Translations under genes and position numbers: made by a program
Notes under the pieces: model-generated
The model's database searches: none
What the model saw: the letters and a program-made list of their open reading frames with translations, nothing else
Told to the model about the DNA's origin: nothing
Shown: in pieces, positions 43,360 through 52,264 of the stretch
Layout of the letters: every line of letters begins with the position of its first letter
Position numbering within the stretch: the stretch's first letter is position 1
DNA from: Chryseobacterium arthrosphaerae
Lineage (GTDB): Bacteria > Bacteroidota > Bacteroidia > Flavobacteriales > Weeksellaceae
Assembly (NCBI RefSeq): GCF_001684965.1
Contig: NZ_MAYG01000001.1
Location: 496,001-560,000 of the forward strand
Reading direction: 5' to 3'
Length of the DNA: 64,000 nucleotides

Positions 43360-45600
43360 TTACCCTGAAAATTGGTCCTTATTTTCAGGATTTTCATCCT
43401 TTTTGTCAACCATATTTTTAATAATATTCTTAAGTCGCTGAAATGTGAAAGAACTGAATAGTAAGATAATCCCCAAAGCAATAAATGCACTGATTCTGGA
43501 AATATTATCCATTTGCCAAACATCATAGGCATAAAGCTTTAATGCCATAAGACCTACCAGGGCAAAGCCGATTTTATTATACTCCGGGATATTTTTTTTC
43601 AATCCCAGGTAAATAAAAATACTGGCAAGAACTGTCCATATAATAGGCAGATAAAGGATGTTGAAATGTTTCTTTACTTCGTAAGCATGAAGATTGTCAT
43701 GAGATGCTGTTAAAACATATGAATGATGCAGTTCACAACTTACAGCGGTAATAATAGCCAGACAGAGGATCCAGTATGAGATTGTATTCTTATGGAAAGC
43801 TGAACCGGGGATGATCTTAATACATATATATATAAAAGGAATCCACTGAAGCAGATGCAGCCAATAGAAGCCGGGCTGTAATTGTTTTGATAAAACTGCA
43901 GTGACCACAGATGAAGTGACGGTGGAAATAGTAATGATCACCAGAAAAAGGGTCGCATAGATCAGGGGTACCTGAATGTTATTTTCGATGCCCAGTGTTT
44001 TTCTGAATATTAATAAGACGAAGATATAATAAACGCTGAATAACAATCCAACACTTGTGATTGCTGCCCAGGCCATTCCGGAAATATGATAAGTGATCTC
44101 AAAAAGAAGTGCAGCATAAATAATTCCGTAGCTGGCCAGGGTGATCAGATCTTCAAAAAAGCTATTTGTTTTATTCTGCATTTCTTTTCCGTTATTTTTT
44201 AACAGGTATAAATTAATGACTGCAGAAACTACCGTGACGAAGCTTGTTAAAAATACAGGGTTGAAAATGATGCCCATCTTTTCAGTGTGGAGATATTCTG
44301 TCCAGGTGATGATTTGTGCGATGATAACCAATGGAAACAGAATATAAAAGAAGGTTTTGAAAATGGTATGGCCTGTCTTTTTCCAGATGAAGAGAAGAAG
44401 CGTTGCTTCTATAGCCCATACGCTGGTGATGAGATGGGTTTTAAACTGAAGCGCAACGGCAATGGTGATAAGACTGGCGGTGATCCCTGTAAATACAGAA
44501 TAAGAAGTTCCAAAACTTTTCCTTCCGTATTCTCTGAAGAGAAAAACAGAATTGATGACTGCAAAAATAATCGGGAAAATAATGACAGGTTCATATTTTA
44601 ATTCATTGAAAGTATAAACAAGCCCGATAATGCTTGAAAAATTAATGAACGCAAGCATTAAGATATCTGAAGTGGAAAGCGTATTTTTTCTAAAATAATC
44701 AAGCAGCGCAAAAATATAGAAAATGATGTAGCTGATGATATAAAAGGTAACACTTAAAAGTTCCGGACTGTTAACGGTCCACGAAAAAAGATAGAGACCG
44801 GTAAAAATATAGGCCGTCCATCCCACACTTTTCCAATGACGGAGGAAAGCAGCCACCAGCATCCCGGTATTGAGAAGGGTCAGGTAGATGAAAAGGAAAA
44901 GATAATTACTGTGTCCCGTACTGATCATCAACGGCGCAGAGAAGCCGCCTATTAATGAGAAAATGATCAGAACTTCACTTTTGTAATAATAGGAAAGGAC
45001 AATAGAAATAACAGTAATGAAAGTAGTTATGGCAAAGGCTGTATTCTGGGAAAAAAGGTGGTATTCCCGGAAAGCTATTGTAGCGGTAAAGTAGAGTACA
45101 GCAATCCCTCCTCCTGTAATAATAGATGCAAATGTGGTGTAATTTTTTCTGAGAAAATGACTGATAAGGATAATTCCTGCTCCGGTACAGAAGCCAATGC
45201 CTGCTCTTGCAGGTTCCCCGATCCAGTTTTTGTCGATAGCATATTTTACAAAGTAACCGATTCCGAGAACAAGAGTGAAAATACCGATAATGGTAAGGGC
45301 GTTCTGTTTCAGGAAATCAAACACAGGAGCAAGCCGGTCTTTTTGAACAACCGGCGGGATTTCTTCATTTTGAGGCTGCTGTAAGTTTGTGCGGTCCGGT
45401 TCGTGAGACTGTACTGGCCGGGGAATGGTAATTTCTTCTGTTTGGTTTTTTTCTCCGGTCAGCACGGATGAAGCTGAATCTCTGTTGATTTTAGCATTAA
45501 GATCAGACACTTCTTTTTCAAGTTTCCTTATTTTATTATTCAGGTTATTGAAAACGATGATGATTACTACAATTAATATGGCCGCAAGATATTCACTCAT
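43360..45600 (-). CDS. DUF2339 multi-pass membrane protein
   Basis: A 746-residue protein with an N-terminal transmembrane helix, a cytosolic or periplasmic coiled/linker part (residues about 20-90, LEKEVSDLNAKINRD) and then about 20 predicted helices. The start of the helical block, FLKQNALTIIGIFTLVLGIGYFVKYAIDKNWIGEPARAGIG, is the DUF2339 hallmark, with GGGIAVLYFTATIAF following. Function unknown. It contains no enzyme motif. The frame overlaps no other gene and is transcribed alone. Confidence 0.9.
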   Translation of the reverse strand: MSEYLAAILIVVIIIVFNNLNNKIRKLEKEVSDLNAKINRDSASSVLTGEKNQTEEITIPRPVQSHEPDRTNLQQPQNEEIPPVVQKDRLAPVFDFLKQNALTIIGIFTLVLGIGYFVKYAIDKNWIGEPARAGIGFCTGAGIILISHFLRKNYTTFASIITGGGIAVLYFTATIAFREYHLFSQNTAFAITTFITVISIVLSYYYKSEVLIIFSLIGGFSAPLMISTGHSNYLFLFIYLTLLNTGMLVAAFLRHWKSVGWTAYIFTGLYLFSWTVNSPELLSVTFYIISYIIFYIFALLDYFRKNTLSTSDILMLAFINFSSIIGLVYTFNELKYEPVIIFPIIFAVINSVFLFREYGRKSFGTSYSVFTGITASLITIAVALQFKTHLITSVWAIEATLLLFIWKKTGHTIFKTFFYILFPLVIIAQIITWTEYLHTEKMGIIFNPVFLTSFVTVVSAVINLYLLKNNGKEMQNKTNSFFEDLITLASYGIIYAALLFEITYHISGMAWAAITSVGLLFSVYYIFVLLIFRKTLGIENNIQVPLIYATLFLVIITISTVTSSVVTAVLSKQLQPGFYWLHLLQWIPFIYICIKIIPGSAFHKNTISYWILCLAIITAVSCELHHSYVLTASHDNLHAYEVKKHFNILYLPIIWTVLASIFIYLGLKKNIPEYNKIGFALVGLMALKLYAYDVWQMDNISRISAFIALGIILLFSSFTFQRLKNIIKNMVDKKDENPENKDQFSG

Positions 45601-45645
45601 CAGATAGTTTTTATCAAATATAAAGAAATGTGTTTGAATGCTCTT

Positions 45646-45684
45646 AAAAAAATTAGCCCATCACAAGGGAAGTGATGGGCTAAC
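45646..45684 (-). terminator. Rho-independent terminator
   Basis: On the minus strand TTAGCCCATCAC, a short loop and GTGATGGGCTAA are followed by TTTTTTT, 29 nt after the stop at 45713. Confidence 0.93.
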
Positions 45685-45712
45685 AGTATAGATAACTAAC
45701 AATATGTTCTTC

Positions 45713-46420
45713 TTAGTCGGACACTTTGTAAATATAGATCGAAGCATTACTGGTACTCAGTGCACCTAAATTAAGCAGGCCGGTTTCTATAGTCCCGAAA
45801 TTAATTTTATCACCTGCCTGAAACGAATACAGTGAATTGATCCTTGTATCAGCGAAGGATAAACCGGTTACCAATACATTAAGACCACTGAACATACTGC
45901 TGTCTATTATAGCAGATGTTCCTCCCCTTGTTCGTGCGATTCCGATACCGCCTTCAGACAATAAGGATGCTACTAATCCTGTTGAATATTTAAATGCAAA
46001 TCCAACGGCATATACTCCGGTTGATGGGATGATGTAAGAACCATCATTATCATCAAATAATGCGGCATTACCTACGGTTCTGTCAGTAGCTTTAAAGTTC
46101 AGCGCTTTGAAACCTCCGGGAAAGACTCCTACAGACAGTACACTAAGGGTGGTTGATTTTTTAGCTGCATATACTGTAGTGTTGCTCGTTGATCCACCAG
46201 CCATCAGTAGCAGAGGGTCCATTTTATAAACTTCTGAACTTCCCTGGTTGATTGCTAAAACCTGATATCCGGGTAACGCTGTGGCTGCAGGGGTGTCTCT
46301 AACTTTTAAAGTTCCATTTACGTCGAGGGTTGCTGTTGGTGTGGTTGTATTAATACCAACTTGTGAAAGTAAGGGAAGTGTTGCACAAGCAAACAGCAAA
46401 CTGTAGATTTTAGTTTTCAT
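45713..46420 (-). CDS. Secreted protein with C1q-like C-terminal domain
   Basis: A 235-residue exported protein from ATG 46420 (a TTG at 46426 is the alternative). After the signal peptide it begins with VGINTTTPTATLDVNGTLKVRD, the stereotyped start of many Bacteroidota surface proteins. The C-terminal 130 residues alternate short strands (GSYIIPSTGVYAVGFAFKY, YSFQAGDKINFGTIETG, ASIYIYKVSD), in the manner of C1q/TNF jelly rolls. That fold call is by pattern only. There is no T9SS sorting domain. It has its own promoter and terminator. Confidence 0.82.
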   Translation of the reverse strand: MKTKIYSLLFACATLPLLSQVGINTTTPTATLDVNGTLKVRDTPAATALPGYQVLAINQGSSEVYKMDPLLLMAGGSTSNTTVYAAKKSTTLSVLSVGVFPGGFKALNFKATDRTVGNAALFDDNDGSYIIPSTGVYAVGFAFKYSTGLVASLLSEGGIGIARTRGGTSAIIDSSMFSGLNVLVTGLSFADTRINSLYSFQAGDKINFGTIETGLLNLGALSTSNASIYIYKVSD

Positions 46421-46426
46421 GATCAA

Positions 46427-46702
46427 GATTTTTAATTAGTTGCTAAGCAAATATACAACAAAAATTATACTCTTCATTGTGAATTTTTCAATTTTAACGT
46501 TATTATGGTATGATATATTTAAACATATGTTTATATTTTAATGTACATTATTGCATAATCAATTTACGAGTTATTTTTTTTAATATCGTTGTAAACCTGT
46601 GTATTTAAGCGCTTTAAGAAATATAATTATCCCTTTTGTGTGGGTTATTTTTTTAGAGATAAACAGTTGTCAACTAGGTATTTATTGAAGTGAAAGTTGT
46701 GC
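46427..46702. other. AT-rich intergenic region upstream of the surface protein
   Basis: 335 bp lie between the surface protein and pheA. It holds the -7 element at 46448 and the pheA terminator at 46703. The rest is AT-rich and includes short palindromes such as AAACATATGTTT. No ORF or RNA gene is supported. Confidence 0.5.
46448..46455 (-). promoter_or_regulatory. Promoter -7 element (TATATTTG)
   Basis: An exact TAnnTTTG on the minus strand, 27 nt before ATG 46420. Confidence 0.6.
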
Positions 46703-46733
46703 AAAAAAAAACACCGACCATGAAGTCAGTGTT
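46703..46733 (-). terminator. Rho-independent terminator of pheA
   Basis: On the minus strand AACACTGAC, loop ttcatg, GTCGGTGT, then an eight-T run. Confidence 0.88.
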
Positions 46734-46761
46734 GAATTTTAAGCAAATTGGCTGCTTTATT

Positions 46762-47610
46762 TTAGCTTTCCAGAAGAAATTCTTTATAATTTCCAAGGAA
46801 ATCAACGTTAGCATGGATCGATTCCAGCTCCTGAAGTGCATTTCCATGTAAAACCTCATTCCACGGTCCTTCTACATTGATGAAGAAGAAATAATTTCCC
46901 AGTCCTGTCTTTAAAGTCCTGGATTCTATTTTGCTGAGGTTCATTTTTCGCCATGCAAAAACAGATAATACCTGATGGAGACCGCCCGGGTGATCTTCGG
47001 GCAGTGTGATGAGCATGCCGGATTTCTCTCCCAACGTTTCAAGCTGGCTGTTATCATACCGGTTCTGCTGTTTTGAAATGATGATGAACCTTGTATGGTT
47101 CTGTTCAAAATCCTGAATATTGCGGCTGATGATCTTCAGTCCATATAAATTGGCAGCAAACTGATTGGCTACAGCTGCTATTTTGCTTTCCCTGTTTTCA
47201 GAAACGTATTTTGCTGCAGCGGCAGTAGACGAAAAATCCTGTTTGGGTATTTCCTTATAATGGGTATCCAGGAAATGGAAACTTTGAGCCAGAGCCTGTG
47301 GGTGTGAGTATATTCTTTCCACATCCTCTATAGCGTTGTCCGGATGAATCATCAGGTGATGGGCGATAGGCATTACCGCTTCAGCTTCAATCTTAACAGA
47401 CGGGGTCTTATATAAATAATCCAGCGTCATCGAAACGGTTCCTTCTATAGAGTTTTCCAAAGGAACAACGGCCTTTACAGCGTCGCCATTTTCTACTGCA
47501 TTGAAACAATCCAGAATACTGGCTTGTGGTAAAAGCTCTTCATCCGGAAAGAGCTGTGCAGCGGCAAGCTGGGTAAAGCTGGCATGAGGCCCTAAAAATG
47601 CAATCTTCAT
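46762..47610 (-). CDS. pheA: Prephenate dehydratase
   Basis: Converts prephenate to phenylpyruvate in phenylalanine synthesis. From ATG 47610 the protein has 282 residues: a dehydratase domain (KIAFLGPHASFTQLAAAQLF, VPLENSIEGTVSMTLDYL, SHPQALAQ, the TRFIIISK active-site Thr-Arg-Phe) and a C-terminal ACT domain (GGLHQVLSVFAWRKMNLSKIESR) for feedback by phenylalanine. It is a monofunctional enzyme without chorismate mutase. The 12 extra residues of the longer frame from 47646 are hydrophobic and not part of the family. Confidence 0.95.
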   Translation of the reverse strand: MKIAFLGPHASFTQLAAAQLFPDEELLPQASILDCFNAVENGDAVKAVVPLENSIEGTVSMTLDYLYKTPSVKIEAEAVMPIAHHLMIHPDNAIEDVERIYSHPQALAQSFHFLDTHYKEIPKQDFSSTAAAAKYVSENRESKIAAVANQFAANLYGLKIISRNIQDFEQNHTRFIIISKQQNRYDNSQLETLGEKSGMLITLPEDHPGGLHQVLSVFAWRKMNLSKIESRTLKTGLGNYFFFINVEGPWNEVLHGNALQELESIHANVDFLGNYKEFLLES

Positions 47611-47744
47611 AAATAATATATAAGGTATGATTAATACAAAGCACAAAGGTGCGAATTAATTCACAAACAGCTTAAGGTTTTTGAGGTAAAGTTTGAGAAC
47701 CGGAGGGTTTCAGGTTCTGACCGTTCGGGTTCTGTCATCTTCCG

Positions 47745-48161
47745 CTATTTTTCTTCTTTCCAGTTGGCTTCAATCATTTCCATTAAAAAATCCGGGCACC
47801 TGATAATCTTGCCTGTTTTGGCATCCAGAAAGAAAAGGGTAGTGGAGGCCTCCGTTATTTTAATATGCTCTTCATTGTAAATTTCATATTCGAATTCAAT
47901 TCTCACTCCCGGAATTTTTTTTACATAGGTATGAATTTCTAATTTCTGATCATACAGAGCCGGGCGGATATACTTAATTTTGTAGTCCGAAACGGGAAGC
48001 CAAATTCCTTGGTTTTCAATTTCATCGTATGAAATTCCTATGCTTCTGAAGAGCTCCACCCTGCCTACTTCGAAGTACGTGGCATAGTTACCGTAGTATA
48101 CATATTTCATAGGGTCTGTTTCTGCGTAACGTACTCGTATTGAGTGTGTTGTGTGTATCAT
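47745..48161 (-). CDS. Acyl-CoA thioesterase, YbgC/4-HBT type
   Basis: A hotdog-fold thioesterase of 138 residues from ATG 48161. The signature RVRYAETDPMKYVYYGNYATYFEVGRVELF carries the catalytic Asp of the 4-hydroxybenzoyl-CoA thioesterase class, where the usual Gln/His following position reads Tyr-Val-Tyr-Tyr. A longer frame from 48182 adds MYNLALK and is less likely. It is transcribed divergently from dnaA. Confidence 0.88.
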   Translation of the reverse strand: MIHTTHSIRVRYAETDPMKYVYYGNYATYFEVGRVELFRSIGISYDEIENQGIWLPVSDYKIKYIRPALYDQKLEIHTYVKKIPGVRIEFEYEIYNEEHIKITEASTTLFFLDAKTGKIIRCPDFLMEMIEANWKEEK

Positions 48162-48297
48162 TTTGAGTGCTAAATTATACATACAAATATATTTTTAAAT
48201 AATCAATAGCTGCAATATTTTTTTTTAAAAAGAAAAAATTGGACCTTTGTCTCCCTTCTAAAAACAGTACAAACAAAAGAATAATCAGGGCATAAAA

Positions 48298-49752
48298 ATG
48301 GATGACAATTTAATGATGATATGGCAGAAGTGCCTTCAGTTTATGCGCGATAACTTGAACGCAGCTGAAGATAATTCTGACCTGAAAAAACTTGAAAAAT
48401 CTTTCGATATGTTATTTGATAAGGTACAGCCGCTTTCATTGGTGGCCAACAACCTTACACTTATCGTACCGAGTGATTTTTACAAGGAATATATTGAGGA
48501 CAACTACCTGTCCCTGCTTTCTGCTGCCCTGAAGAAAAATATAGGAAAAGGAGTGAAATTATGGTATTCTGTAATGGAAAACAGACCAAAAGGCGAAGAA
48601 AAGCCGGTTACCATGAATATGAAGGGACAAAGCGTTCCTACTCCTAAAACACAGGAAACAATGCCACAAGGATTCTCCGCTAATATTGTAAACCCTTTTG
48701 TGGTTCCTGGAATAAGAAAAGTAAACATAGATTCCAACCTGAAGCCTGACTATTCATTTGATAGTTATGTAGAAGGGGAAAGTAATAAATTTGCTGCCAC
48801 TGTAGCAAGATCAATTGCCAAGAGACCCGGTGCAACAGCTTTTAACCCATTGTTTTTATATGGAGGTTACGGAGTAGGTAAAACCCACTTAGGCCAGGCT
48901 GTAGGTCTTGAAGTGAAGAACCAGTTTCCGGATAAAGTCGTACTGTATCTGTCTTCAGAAAAATTTATCCAGCAGTTTATTTCTGCTGCTAAAGCTCACA
49001 AGCAAACGGAATTTGCCAATTTCTACCAGATGGTGGATGTACTGATCATTGATGATATTCAGTTCTTATCAGGAAAATCAGCAACTCAGGACAGCTTCTT
49101 CCATATTTTTGATCATCTTCACCAGAACGGAAAGCAGATCATCCTTACTTCAGATAAAGCTCCGGCTGACATTATGGATATCCAGGACAGGATTGTTTCC
49201 CGTTTCAAATGGGGACTTTCTGCAGAAATCAAATCTCCGGACCTGTCTACAAGAAGACAGATCATTGAAGATAAACTGAGCAGAGACGGAATTGCACTTC
49301 CTGATGATATGCTTGACTTCCTTGCTGCTGAAGCGAAGACCAATGTAAGAGAACTGATCGGGGTGATCAACTCAGTGATCGCTTACTCTACAGTATATAA
49401 GAGAGACCTGAGTCTTGAATTGCTGAAAGAAACCATCAACAGAATTGCTGCCAACCAGAAAAAAGTGATCAATATTCCTTATATCCAGGATGTGGTATGT
49501 GATTATTTTGGAATCAAAAAAGAGCAGCTTTTATCAAAAACAAGAAAAAGAGAGATTGCATTGCCAAGACAGCTTGCGATGTATTTTTCCAAAGCATTCA
49601 CCAATTCTACATTTACAAAAATCGGTGAAGAAATGGGAGGAAAAGATCACTCTACGGTAATGTACGCCTGCGATACCATTAAAGATGTATCGAAAATCGA
49701 TAAAGAGATCAAAAAATACGTAAAAGACCTTACAGAAAGAATCAAACAATAA
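48298..49752 (+). CDS. dnaA: Chromosomal replication initiator DnaA
   Basis: The AAA+ initiator of chromosome replication. The 484-residue protein has domain I (residues 1-90, MIWQKCLQFMRDNLNA), a linker, domain III with Walker A LYGGYGVGKTHLGQ, Walker B VLIIDDIQFLSGK and the arginine-finger region SRFKWGLSAEI, and domain IV with the DNA-binding signature GGKDHSTVMYACDTI. The 115 bp upstream hold no TTATCCACA-type DnaA boxes, and dnaN is not next to it, so no origin is placed here. The next gene is a phosphatase, 124 bp on. Confidence 0.96.
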   Translation: MDDNLMMIWQKCLQFMRDNLNAAEDNSDLKKLEKSFDMLFDKVQPLSLVANNLTLIVPSDFYKEYIEDNYLSLLSAALKKNIGKGVKLWYSVMENRPKGEEKPVTMNMKGQSVPTPKTQETMPQGFSANIVNPFVVPGIRKVNIDSNLKPDYSFDSYVEGESNKFAATVARSIAKRPGATAFNPLFLYGGYGVGKTHLGQAVGLEVKNQFPDKVVLYLSSEKFIQQFISAAKAHKQTEFANFYQMVDVLIIDDIQFLSGKSATQDSFFHIFDHLHQNGKQIILTSDKAPADIMDIQDRIVSRFKWGLSAEIKSPDLSTRRQIIEDKLSRDGIALPDDMLDFLAAEAKTNVRELIGVINSVIAYSTVYKRDLSLELLKETINRIAANQKKVINIPYIQDVVCDYFGIKKEQLLSKTRKREIALPRQLAMYFSKAFTNSTFTKIGEEMGGKDHSTVMYACDTIKDVSKIDKEIKKYVKDLTERIKQ

Positions 49753-49876
49753 TTCCTGTAAAGCTTATATAAATTGAAATGAAGAATCGTGGTATTCTTC
49801 ATTTTTTATTTAGTTTTGTTACAGCAAACCTTAGAGCCTTTATCATTTTGATCTTTTCAATTTTAAATAACAGAAT

Positions 49877-50326
49877 ATGAATATATTGATGGTCTGCCTT
49901 GGAAATATATGCAGAAGCCCTTTAGCTGAAGGAATCATGAAAACAAAATTACCGGAAAGCTTTATGGTGGACTCTGCAGGAACCATTTCTATGCACGAAG
50001 GCGAGCATCCGGATAAAAGAGCCATAAAAACAGCCGCCAACCATCATATAGATATATCCAAACAGAGGTCAAGACCCATTACAAGAGCTGATTTTAAGAC
50101 CTTTGATAAAATATACTGTATGGACGTAGATGTACTTGCAGATGTGGTATCCAAAGCTGAAAACGAAGAAGAACGTCAAAAGATCTCTTTATTCTTGGAA
50201 GCACTGGGTGATCATAAAAACGCTGAAGTACCGGATCCTTACTGGGGGGACATGAGTGATTTTGAAAAGGTTTTCCAGTTATTGGACAGAGGTTGTGATG
50301 CTATTAAAAACCAAATACAGAAATAA
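49877..50326 (+). CDS. Low-molecular-weight protein-tyrosine phosphatase
   Basis: A 149-residue phosphatase with the N-terminal P-loop VCLGNICRSPLAEGIM (CxxxxxR-S) and the general-acid loop DPYWGDMSDFEKVF. These are the two active-site elements of the LMW-PTP family. Substrates in this organism are unknown; relatives act on tyrosine kinases of capsule synthesis. It is followed by two genes at short spacing (5 and 4 nt), forming an operon. Confidence 0.94.
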   Translation: MNILMVCLGNICRSPLAEGIMKTKLPESFMVDSAGTISMHEGEHPDKRAIKTAANHHIDISKQRSRPITRADFKTFDKIYCMDVDVLADVVSKAENEEERQKISLFLEALGDHKNAEVPDPYWGDMSDFEKVFQLLDRGCDAIKNQIQK

Positions 50327-50331
50327 TTGCC

Positions 50332-50832
50332 ATGAAAAGAACACTGTTACTGCTTTTATTAAGCTTTCATTTCTCTTTTGCGCAAACCCAAAATGAAACA
50401 GAGATCCGTAAAGTAATGGATGATTTTATGGGATGCATTAAAACCAGGGATGAAGCTAAATTTTTATCTTTATTTCAGGAGCCCGTGCTCTGGACCGGAA
50501 TTTATAAAGACAGAACACAGGCTAAACGTCTGGAAAAAAATCCTAAAGCGGAATATTACTTTGCAGATGACTATAAAGCTTTTATCAGAGGCTTTAAAGA
50601 TGATAAATCTGAAGAAAGATTTGATAATATTAAAATCATTGAAGACGGTGCCATAGCTTCTGCCAACTTCGATTACAGCTTTTGGTATGATGGCAGAATG
50701 GAAAACTGGGGAAAGGAAATCTGGACCCTGATGAAGATCAACGGAACATGGAAGATCACTTCCGTTACCTTCTCCATGGACCTCGCAAAATACTATCCGC
50801 AACCCTCATTAAACGAAAGAACTAAAAAATAA
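50332..50832 (+). CDS. Secreted NTF2/SnoaL-like protein
   Basis: A 166-residue exported protein with signal peptide (MKRTLLLLLLSFHFSFAQ). The remainder has the NTF2-like layout: helix TEIRKVMDDFMGCIKTRDEAKFLSLFQEP, then strands around SANFDYSFWYDG and a final WTLMKINGTWKITSVTFSMD. No catalytic residues can be assigned. It lies 5 nt after the phosphatase gene and 4 nt before the methyltransferase, so all three are cotranscribed. Confidence 0.85.
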   Translation: MKRTLLLLLLSFHFSFAQTQNETEIRKVMDDFMGCIKTRDEAKFLSLFQEPVLWTGIYKDRTQAKRLEKNPKAEYYFADDYKAFIRGFKDDKSEERFDNIKIIEDGAIASANFDYSFWYDGRMENWGKEIWTLMKINGTWKITSVTFSMDLAKYYPQPSLNERTKK

Positions 50833-50836
50833 TACA

Positions 50837-51535
50837 ATGCTTTTCTTACTCCCTGCTTATTTATCAGAAAATACGTCTATTAACCATTTCTCTTCTGTTA
50901 TAAAGGATTATATCATGCAGACTGATTATTTCTTTGTAGAGAATGAAAAAACAGCCAGAAAAGTGGTGAAGTTTTTTGCCCCGGAGAAAAAACAGGCTGA
51001 TCTGAAATTGTTTCTGCTGGATAAATATACAGAGAACGCAGACATCAAAGAAGCTCAGGAACTGATGCTGAAAGGGCAGGACTTCGGACTGTTATCAGAA
51101 GCAGGTCTGCCGTGCATTGCCGACCCCGGAAATCTGATCGTAAAATGGTGCCATGAGAAAAACATCAGGGTGATTCCGGTCTCAGGTCCTTCATCCATTA
51201 TCCTTGCCTTAATTTCCAGTGGGTTCAACGGGCAGGAATTTACGTTCCACGGATACCTTCCTATTGATAAAGGAGAGAAAAAAAGGCAGATTGTAAACCT
51301 GGAAGGTCTGGTTCAGAAAACCGGATACTCACAGATTTTTATGGAAACACCCTACAGAAATAATCAGCTGTTTGAAGACCTTTGCAAGTTTTTATCACCC
51401 AATACAAAGCTTTGTATTGCAGCCAACATCAATGACCCGGAACACGAATTCATCAAAACAAAAACCATAAAGGAATGGCAGAAGCAGAAACCTGAACTTC
51501 ACAAGATTCCTGCCGTATTTGTATTGGGAAAATAA
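50837..51535 (+). CDS. Tetrapyrrole-methylase-fold SAM methyltransferase (RsmI-like)
   Basis: A 232-residue protein of the TP-methylase superfamily, closest in motifs to RsmI, which 2'-O-methylates C1402 of 16S rRNA. Seen are the GLLSEAGLPCIADPGNLIVKWC block, IPVSGPSSIILALISSGFNGQEFTFHGYLP and METPYRNNQLFEDL. RsmI is usually about 280 residues and has a C-terminal domain that is missing here. The N-terminus starts abruptly. It could be a divergent paralog rather than the main RsmI. Confidence 0.85.
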   Translation: MLFLLPAYLSENTSINHFSSVIKDYIMQTDYFFVENEKTARKVVKFFAPEKKQADLKLFLLDKYTENADIKEAQELMLKGQDFGLLSEAGLPCIADPGNLIVKWCHEKNIRVIPVSGPSSIILALISSGFNGQEFTFHGYLPIDKGEKKRQIVNLEGLVQKTGYSQIFMETPYRNNQLFEDLCKFLSPNTKLCIAANINDPEHEFIKTKTIKEWQKQKPELHKIPAVFVLGK

Positions 51536-51664
51536 TATCTAAGAGTAAATGATAAAAAGGCAAATGAACTGATTGGCTTTTTTTCGGGAATATTTAACAG
51601 CCCTTAACGTCTGTATTGCACTATTCTTGTTTTTTATCAGACATCACTTAAAAAATATATCGAT

Positions 51665-52042
51665 ATGTCTGACAAAAAATTAGCAGGAATCTGGATTGAT
51701 ACAGAGAGAGCCGTGGTCGTAAAGAATCACGACGCCCAACGTACTTTTGAATTCTCTCTTTGCAAGCCTGTAAAAGCAGAAATCCAGCATGGTAATTCCA
51801 GCGAAAATGCGGGAAATAATGCTGAGATCACCAATAGGAATAAGTTTTTTAAAGAAATTGAACATCTTTTGACCAATTCCCAGGAATTATATATCACAGG
51901 CCCCGGGGTGATGCAGGAAGAACTGAAACATTTTCTTCATGATACAGCCCAGTTCAGAGATCTGAAGATTACAATGGGAACTTCACAGAAGATGACCGAT
52001 GAAAAAGTACTGGAAACAGTAAAGGATCATTTTAATTATTAA
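51665..52042 (+). CDS. Hypothetical cytosolic protein
   Basis: A 125-residue protein with no signal peptide. It opens KLAGIWIDTERAVVV and later has ELYITGPGVMQEELKHFLHD, ending MTDEKVLETVKDHFNY. The layout recalls short eRF1/host-attachment-type domains (strand, helix, GPG loop), but I cannot assign it. It stands alone, 130 nt after the methyltransferase. Downstream are a perfect hairpin and the repeat island around the GxxExxY gene. Confidence 0.8.
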   Translation: MSDKKLAGIWIDTERAVVVKNHDAQRTFEFSLCKPVKAEIQHGNSSENAGNNAEITNRNKFFKEIEHLLTNSQELYITGPGVMQEELKHFLHDTAQFRDLKITMGTSQKMTDEKVLETVKDHFNY

Positions 52043-52055
52043 ATCATTGATCATG

Positions 52056-52100
52056 CAATATAATCGCCGGGGCATCGAAGATGCCCCGGCGATTATATTG
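52056..52100. repeat. Perfect 21-bp hairpin with a GAA loop
   Basis: Positions 52056-52076 and 52080-52100 are exact reverse complements, with only GAA between them. The inner 13 bp of the arm are GC-rich (CGCCGGGGCATC) and the outer part AT-rich (CAATATAAT). It begins 14 nt after the stop at 52042 but lacks a T-run, so it is not a standard terminator. It borders the repeat island. Confidence 0.9.
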
Positions 52101-52114
52101 ATTAATGTGTAATT

Positions 52115-52146
52115 AAATCTGCGTCATCTGCTATATCTGCGAGCGA
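52115..52146 (+). repeat. ATCTGCG repeat, left copy of a 32-bp direct repeat
   Basis: This 32-bp sequence built from ATCTGCG/ATCTGCT/ATCTGCGAG words is identical, base for base, to 52733-52764 on the other side of the GxxExxY gene. Confidence 0.9.
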
Positions 52147-52195
52147 TATAATTAATTATAGAATCATTATACTCTGTTTGAATTGGAATATATTT

Positions 52196-52226
52196 TCTCG
52201 CAGATCTCGCAAATTACGCAGATTTT
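52196..52226 (-). repeat. ATCTGCG repeat, inverted copy
   Basis: On the minus strand AAATCTGCGTAATTTGCGAG and GATCTGCGAGA: the same repeat family as the flanking direct copies, inverted and with a few changes, 39 nt after the 3' end of the GxxExxY gene. Confidence 0.82.
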
Positions 52227-52264
52227 AATTGCAAAAATTAAAATAATTATTTGTTTGAACAGTG

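Noticed and set aside
48183..48297. Search for oriC upstream of dnaA
   Set aside because: No DnaA-box-like sequences or AT-rich 13-mer array could be seen in the spacer.
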